The notes under the pieces were generated by a model. That model was not told where the DNA came from and ran no database searches. It saw only the letters and a list, made by a program, of their open reading frames with translations. Shown here piece after piece: positions 58,311 through 64,000 of a DNA stretch of 64,000 nt. The position numbers and the translations under genes were made by a program. The stretch comes from Ailurus styani (lineage: Eukaryota; Chordata; Mammalia; Carnivora; Ailuridae), in assembly GCA_002007465.1 (NCBI GenBank), contig LNAC01000349.1, positions 370,726 through 434,725 of the forward strand, in the 5' to 3' direction. Position 1 is the stretch's first letter. The number at the start of each line of letters is the position of its first letter.

Positions 58311-60414
58311 ACTGACTTTCCATCAGAGCCAAGTTGTGTGCTCAACTGCATTAACTATATTCTAGTACAATACTTTCTATTCTTCATCTAGATTCCTGAG
58401 CTCTCTTTGTTTACCTACAATTTAACTCTTCTTTTATATGCTTTAATTTAGGCTGCCTCAGGTCCTCACTGGAAGTAAAGTAGGCATTATAAGTAACTGT
58501 CTTCATTGTCTTGTCCAAAAATATAAAGCAAAGAGGGTATCTAATATTCCTGATGGTTCATTCTCTGCTTTTTGATTCTAACCAAGGAGTGTGAGAGAAA
58601 TCAGTGTCTTGACTGTTCCCTTCTCCCCAGTTAGTTGTGAGTCCAGAAATGGGCATATAAATTCCACTTAGCACAACATTTAGACATGTAAATCAGTAGT
58701 TCTCAAGTTTATTCATTAAACATGATAGCTCTGAACGTGGATGAAAATGGGCAGAATGAAACAAGACCAATCAGCCATTCTTATGTTTAGTGACCTGCAT
58801 ACAAACTATTCAGGCAATCAAAAATATTTTGGCTTTCTATCTGTATATCTTTGAAATTGTGCAGGTCCACCCTAAGGTATGATGATGATGATGATAAACT
58901 AATATAGACATGCCAGGAATTATCAGAATTGCCAAGCTTATCAGAGCAAGAATCCACAATACACAGGCCTGTCTCCTTTGTCATAGTTCCCTTTTGCTGT
59001 CACCTCGGCCCTCACGGGAGCAGTTTAGGGGCATCCTAGTGGGAAAAGCCTAAGAGGAACTGGAGAAACTCTGAGCTCCTCCTGGCAGGTGAGCACTCTG
59101 AGTGCTCCCTGTCTTTCCTGCTAGTTGCTATGAGATGTCTAGGCAATCAGAAGTCAATTGTCATCAAGAAGAAAAGTCCTGTCAAGAGTCACTTAAATTG
59201 TGTCACTCAGGAGGGAAAATCGATACCAACAATCTCACAGACACTACTGATTTGGAAGAGTCTCCCCATCCCCTGCCATTCCCACTAAGGAGCTATGTCA
59301 CAGCACTTACATGGATGGTAAAAAAAAAAAAAAAGGAAAATCCAGTCCCACCACTGAGCAAGCAGCACCCTCACCCCATAGCCTGCTGGCTCATCACTCA
59401 CGTCCTGACACTCTCCCTAATCGGAAAGAGCAGCAAAGAAATGCTTCAGCATATAAGTCCAAATGAATTTTATAATTTCTTTTCTTATGTAAGTGAATTC
59501 TCTCCTATCCTCTATTCCTATCTCACTCTCCAAATGCAAACTGAGTTCCCCTTCTTTGCTCTGTTCTCTTTTCATGTATTAAGGGCTCACAAAGGGTGAT
59601 GCCTTGCAGACCAGAGCTGGTATACTTTCCTGGTTCTGACCCATGTTCAGTAGAAAGCAATTAGCATCAGTAATAACAACAGGACACAGACACTGGCTGT
59701 TTAGCACAGGCAGTCTGATAAGTACCCAAGGAAGCAGACCTGATCTGGGAGGAAGAGCTGTTATATATTGCTGCATGTTCTGTTCTCATAAAGAAGCACT
59801 TCCTTTGTAGGTCAATGTCTGCAGAATCTGCCTCCTCCAAGAATTATTCGACTTTTTCATGGGAATAGGAAAGAAGGTTGGGTTTTTGTTTTTGTTCTAA
59901 TCTTTTGGTAGTAGCTCTCCTGCCTGTGGATTAACTCTGAAAAAGCCCCAAACATAATATATTTAATACCTTCCTTTAGATTAGGCAGAAACACAATCTG
60001 GAATGGATGGCCATTCTGGTCAATTTTGGCACTCTGAACTCAAATGAAAATGGGAAGAATGAAGCAGGATTCAATAAAGGAAAAATGATAATACATTTCA
60101 TGGTTTGTAAAAGAAGCACTTAGAGTTTGGATCAGTTCCTACTGAACTCACTTCAACAGGCACAACAAACCCATAAAAAATTTTTCATACAAATGTTCAC
60201 GGAAAAAAAATTCATTGACAAAATTGTTAGAACTGATTTTAGCAGTCTCCCAAGAACTCTGAGGTCATGGTGTCCTCAGGCTGCTTGCCTGACACTACCC
60301 AAGGTTGGAGGAGGAGGAGACTGCAGGGCAATCGAGGAATTGATAACTGCTGAAGTTAGAACAAGATACTGGATACCAAAGCATACTGAATCTCAAAATA
60401 TTATAAGTGGTTTC
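58311..60414. other. Unassigned mostly unique sequence
   Basis: No repeat or gene is recognised. A (GAT)5 run lies near 58878-58892, an A-run near 59320-59334 and a 7-bp-stem palindrome near 59091-59107. The 165-codon open frame at 59102-59599 spans the A-run as lysines and has no domain. Confidence 0.4.
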
Positions 60415-60570
60415 AGAATTACCAAAGCCCATCTCCCTTATTTTGCAGAAAAGGAAAGTGGGTCTCAACGGCTTGAGATTCTGCCCTGAGAATACCCAAG
60501 AGCAGAAATGTATAGTTTCAGGTTAGAACTCAGGAAGCACAACCCCCAGTCCAGGGCCTTCTCATCCTGT
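60415..60570 (-). mobile_element. MIR-like repeat (reverse), diverged
   Basis: 'CTCCCTTATTTTGCAGAAAA' is followed by 'GGTTAGAACTCAGGAAGCAC' and CCCCCAGTCCAGGG. This matches the antisense MIR-type order. Confidence 0.45.
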
Positions 60571-60879
60571 GGCATGCATATCAGAACAGCAGAGAAGCAG
60601 AAAAGGCAGGGAGGAAAGTACAGATGGCTCATGATGCCTCCAGAAACTGAGACCCACAATCCAATCCCTGTGATGCATGGGCAGCCACCGTCTTCTTTCC
60701 CAAGGGGAGATGGGGCCAACTAGCACACGCCTAGTCAGAAAGATGCTACCAGGAGCTACAAGTCAAAACAAGAACCCGTATCAGCAAACAGATCCTAGAA
60801 ACTGAGCCTGCAGTATCATTCTGTGCACAACTTTCTCTTGCACTCAAAGAAATGCTAGCAAATGGTATTTTCTTTACTG
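60571..60879. other. Unassigned sequence
   Basis: No gene or repeat family is recognised. Confidence 0.3.
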
Positions 60880-61715
60880 CATATCCTTATAAAGCTAGTT
60901 GACTGTTTATTTGAATGTGTTTACTTATAAGACAGTCCTTTAATTTACTAGTTATTGCTCTGTGTTTGATTTTATGCATTTCTGAATTTATTTCTTAATT
61001 CCTTCTATTTTATTTAGGAGTATTTAGCAATTGTTTTCTTCTAGTTTCACAGAAGTCTCTTTGTTCTTTCCTCTTTATTACTATGTCTTTTTGTTCTTTC
61101 CTCTTTATTACTATGAATATTTAAAACTACACCTTTTTTGGTAAATTTAGCTTTAGCTATACTGCTCGTGCTCTGATATGTAATATCTTCATATTCTTTG
61201 TTTTCTAGATATTTTATAATTCCAGTTTGGATTTTACTTTTATTCTAAGAACAGTTTAAGAAAGAGGTTTCGCTGTACTCGTGGTAGAAATATCTTTGTT
61301 TTCTAGTTTAGTAACTAATCTTTTATGTTATTGGATTCTGTGAATGTTGTCTGTGGTTTTGAAAATTTCTGGATTCCTTCTTTTGGACCTAATAGAGTTC
61401 CACTTTTGTAAATGTTCCATAGGATTTAAATGTTAAAAAAGTGTTTTCTGTTTTCAGAGAACAGCACACTGGCAGATTGATGTAGCTATATTAGGTCTAC
61501 CTTGTTAAGTATGTTTTCTAGGTCTTCTACATCTTTACTTACTCATTTGTCTACTTAATTTGTCAATGGACTGGGAAAAAATTATTAAAGTCTACTTGTA
61601 CTAATGTGCTTTGGTCTATTTCTTCTTGATAGCTTTTGCTTTATTTATCTTGATGCTGTTATTTGATTGAATGACTATTAAGTCTTCATTAAGAACAGTG
61701 CCTTCATGATTTTAA
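60880..61715 (-). mobile_element. Old L1 ORF2 middle region (reverse)
   Basis: Antisense L1 ORF2 phrases occur in order: 'TTCTTAATTCCTTCTATTTT', 'TTTGGTAAATTTAGCTTTAG', 'GGATTCTGTGAATGTTGTC', 'TTCTGTTTTCAGAGAACAGC' and 'TCTACATCTTTACTTACTCA'. Very diverged. It contains a 30-bp tandem duplication at 61061-61115. Confidence 0.5.
61061..61115 (+). repeat. Two-copy 30-bp tandem duplication
   Basis: The 25-mer starting TTGTTCTTTCCTCTTTATTA (ending CTATG) occurs at 61061-61085 and again, identical, at 61091-61115, separated by TCTTT. Identity suggests a recent slippage or duplication inside an old L1. Confidence 0.95.
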
Positions 61716-61959
61716 CGTGTTCTACAATACTAACCAGAGGAGTTCAAGGTCGTTTCCACATAAATAAGACAAAGACAGTAGCTGGAAAATTGAGTGACAT
61801 TAACAGAAACCTGAACGTGAATTAGTGCTGCCTGTCTTATCAGCCATCCTCTACCTGCCTGGCCAAAGCGAGCGTCCCTTCCACTGAAATCTCTCTCGTG
61901 GCTCTTAAAATCCCCTGCCCTATGACAGCTTAAGAGCAAGTTTTAAAACTCACTGTAAG
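61716..61959. other. Unassigned sequence
   Basis: No gene or repeat family is recognised. Confidence 0.3.
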
Positions 61960-62045
61960 GCTAGAAACTTCTTTATCTTTATAGTCCTCATAGCCCTTAG
62001 TGCATTTCATTGCTCTGAATCTACCAGATATTTAATAAAGAGCTA
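61960..62045 (+). mobile_element. L2-like 3' tail
   Basis: 'GCCCTTAGTGCATTTCATTG' followed by 'CCAGATATTTAATAAAGAGC' and TAGTGAAC is compatible with an L2/MIR 3' end. Short and diverged. Confidence 0.3.
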
Positions 62046-62104
62046 GTGAACTAGACTGATTTATCAAAATAATAGTTTCTGTAACCTCTAAAACATATTC
62101 CCTA

Positions 62105-62553
62105 ACTATAACGGTCTCGAGAGAAGCAGGTTTTCCAGAATCTATAAGAGATGATATAGATATACATGTATACAGTTCACTAGTTACCAGTATATAATTT
62201 ACTACTCTAAGAGAAGAAATTTATTATAAGGGATTGGCTGACACAATTATGGAAGCTGACAAGTCAGCAAGCTGGAGACCAAGGAGAGCCAATGGTATAG
62301 TTCTAGCACAAATCTGAATGTGATGGCAGGAGATCATTGTCTTAGCTTGAAGACAGGCAGAAAGAGCTAATTCTTCCTTAATCAGACCTGTGTTCTATTC
62401 AGACCTTCAACAAACTTGGTAAGGCCACATTGGGAAAGATAATCTGCTTTACTTAGTCTACCAACTGAAATATTAATCTCACCCAGAAACATCCTCAAAG
62501 ACATACCCAGAATAATGTTATGTGTCAAGCTGACACATAAAATTAACCATCAT
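62105..62553 (-). mobile_element. Old LTR, same family as 37470-37882, reverse
   Basis: 'GAAATTTATTATAAGGGATT', 'GCAAGCTGGAGACCAAGGAG', 'CTGCTTTACTTAGTCTACCA' and 'CACATAAAATTAACCATCAT' are the reverse complement of the LTR family seen at 37470. Strand is assigned relative to that copy. The 62105-62200 part is diverged. Confidence 0.7.
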
Positions 62554-62960
62554 ACTCCCTAATGATACTGATGAAGACCCAAGTTGATATTTTGCCTATT
62601 ATGATACTAGATGCTACGACTTCTTCCTTAACATCCCTCTTAATACTTTATTCTCAAACAAGAGAGAAGAGAAACTCAACCACATAGGTCTAGCATCACT
62701 TTTGACTTGGAGTGCAAAAGGCTTGGAGAATTTATTCAGGGGTATGTATACCACTACAGTAGAGTGGGGACCCTCCTTCTTTCTGGGCATATCAACTATC
62801 TGAGCTTTTGAAAATCACAATAAATTGACTATTCCTTCTAGTGTTAGGTTCATAACAGTTCTTTTCTTAGATCTGAGCCTATTACCTCTTTATTCCTTTC
62901 CTCAGTTTTAGGGAACATTTGGGCTTTTAAGATATTTGAAAATATCTTTGTAGAACTTAT
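62554..62960. other. Unassigned sequence
   Basis: No gene or repeat family is recognised. Confidence 0.3.
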
Positions 62961-63017
62961 AAATTAATTTGTTAATTAAATAATTAGATTAAATTATTAA
63001 TTTAATTAGTAAATTAA
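62961..63017. repeat. AT-only imperfect inverted repeat
   Basis: The left arm 'AAATTAATTTGTTAATTAAA' plus TAATT and the right arm 'AAATTATTAATTTAATTAGT' plus AAATTAAA are near reverse complements, with a 2-base gap and two mismatches. They are separated by about 5 nt. The tract could extrude as a cruciform or simply reflect AT-rich sequence. Confidence 0.7.
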
Positions 63018-63199
63018 ACAAATATCTACCAAAGGACACACAGAAACTCTACAGTGAGGTCAGAGAACATGTGGAATGTTATTCTCCAGAAGGGATGAAG
63101 GCAACACTGTCCCTGCTCTCAAAGACCTTATAAATTTGCCTCACAAATGACTAACTAGAAAATATGGCAGACTGACCAAATGGTAACCTGAGGTATGAG

Positions 63200-63570
63200 G
63201 AATGTCTACAGAGGCCCCACAGAGAGACAACTCATTCTACATGGAAGGAACAGAGAAGGATTTAAGATGGATGTAGTTTTAAAACACTGAAGGGTGAGAA
63301 TAAGGGATAAGGCATTCCAGGTCGAGGGATGAATCTGAGCAAAGGCCTCCAGTGTGAAAATGTAAGGCACATATAAATTATCTCTGTGGCATGGGATAAG
63401 GAGATATTTGGTGGGAAACAAAACTAGAAAGGCCATTTGGAGTGAGAACAAGGAGGGTAGAGCCCAGTCCCTGAAGAGTCTGGAATTTCTTCTGTAGGGA
63501 ATGAAAAGCTTATGAAAGGTTTTGAGGTCAGAAATAATATGAAGTTGGTTATTCAGAGTCTTCATATGTG
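63200..63570 (+). repeat. Ancient interspersed repeat, family uncertain (copy 2)
   Basis: 'AAGGCATTCCAGGTCGAGGG', 'GAGCAAAGGCCTCCAGTGTG', 'GAGGGTAGAGCCCAGTCCCT' and 'GAAAAGCTTATGAAAGGTTT' match a common old mammalian repeat in layout. A 145-codon minus-strand frame through it (63206-63643) is incidental. Confidence 0.5.
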
Positions 63571-63644
63571 GGAGGAAGGAAAGTCTTTGGAATGAATAGG
63601 AAAAAGGAAGGGAAACAAAAGAAGAAGAAATTAAGAACACCAAT

Positions 63645-64000
63645 TAGAATGTGTATTAGCTGTCTCTAGCCATGGAACAAATTACCACAACCTAACAGCT
63701 TGCATTGGCATACATTTAATTATTTCAGTTTTTGTGGGTCAGGAGTCCAGGCTCAGCTGGGTCCTCTACTTAGGGTCTAGCTAATCTGTGATCCAAGTGT
63801 TGGCAGGGATATTACATTACTGAGACTGGATGGGTAAAAGAGAATCTGCTTCCAAGCTCACCTAGGCTGCTGGCAGAATTCAATTCTTTCTGATTGTAGA
63901 ATTGAAGGCTTCGTTTTCTTGATGGCTATTGCCTAGAGGCCATTCTCAGCTTCTGAGGCTGCCTAGAGTTCTCTGACATAGGGGATTTCCCAACACAGCC
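63645..64000 (-). mobile_element. MaLR (MLT1-type) LTR, reverse, cut by window end
   Basis: 'TTAGCTGTCTCTAGCCATGG', 'AACAAATTACCACAACCTAA', 'GTTTTTGTGGGTCAGGAGTC', 'CTTCCAAGCTCACCTAGGCT' and 'TTTTCTTGATGGCTATTGCC' match the antisense order of MLT1-class LTRs. The remainder lies beyond the window. Confidence 0.6.

Noticed and set aside
59102..59599. 165-codon open frame (+)
   Set aside because: It crosses an A-run as poly-lysine and has no domain. No exon signals or repeat-coded protein match.
63206..63643. 145-codon open frame (-)
   Set aside because: It lies almost wholly inside an ancient interspersed repeat whose consensus is non-coding in that frame.

Overview
This window is mammalian nuclear DNA from a carnivore. 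The clearest marker is the tRNA-derived CAN-SINE (SINEC), present in at least eight copies: a 'GGCGCCTGGGTGGCTCAG' head, a CT-rich middle and an (AAATA)n tail. Four copies (13738, 36932, 53810 and 55910) carry the 'GGTTAAAGCCTCTGC' / 'CTACTTGTAATCT' type that I associate with weasel-family animals such as ferret, mink, otter or badger. The copies at 50119, 10106 and 51275 look older. The taxon is therefore an inference: arctoid carnivore, most likely a mustelid. Base composition is AT-rich and no CpG island is visible.

I find no protein-coding gene, exon, tRNA or rRNA gene, or CRISPR array that I can support. The longest open frames (up to 184 codons) fall in interspersed repeats or have low-complexity translations. 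The window reads as intergenic or deep intronic DNA built from layers of dead transposable elements separated by unannotated unique sequence.

Layout: 1-7.7 kb is mostly unique sequence with L2 and MIR fragments. 7.8-20.1 kb is a dense LINE-1 block, mostly in reverse orientation. It carries two Tigger-type DNA elements, three SINEs and two young carnivore L1 3' ends. 20.2-31.3 kb has a solo MaLR LTR, many MIRs, two L1 3' ends, a (CA)n array and a block at 27.8-28.3 kb that looks like a conserved noncoding element. 32.3-37.5 kb is a decayed ERVL-class retrovirus interior on the minus strand, next to an LTR. 38-44.7 kb is mostly unique. 44.7-46.2 kb is another reverse L1. 47.8-50.6 kb is a HAL1-like LINE. 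50.6-58.3 kb mixes MER5A, LTR, SINE and MIR pieces with a local ~150 bp duplication. 58.3-64 kb has L1, LTR and AT-rich sequence.

These parts do not act as a pathway. Their value is historical: nesting orders the insertions, and exact target-site duplications identify the recent ones. Repeat family names rest on recognition from memory of consensus sequences, not on a database search. Subfamily names and edges (within about 10-50 bp) are approximate.
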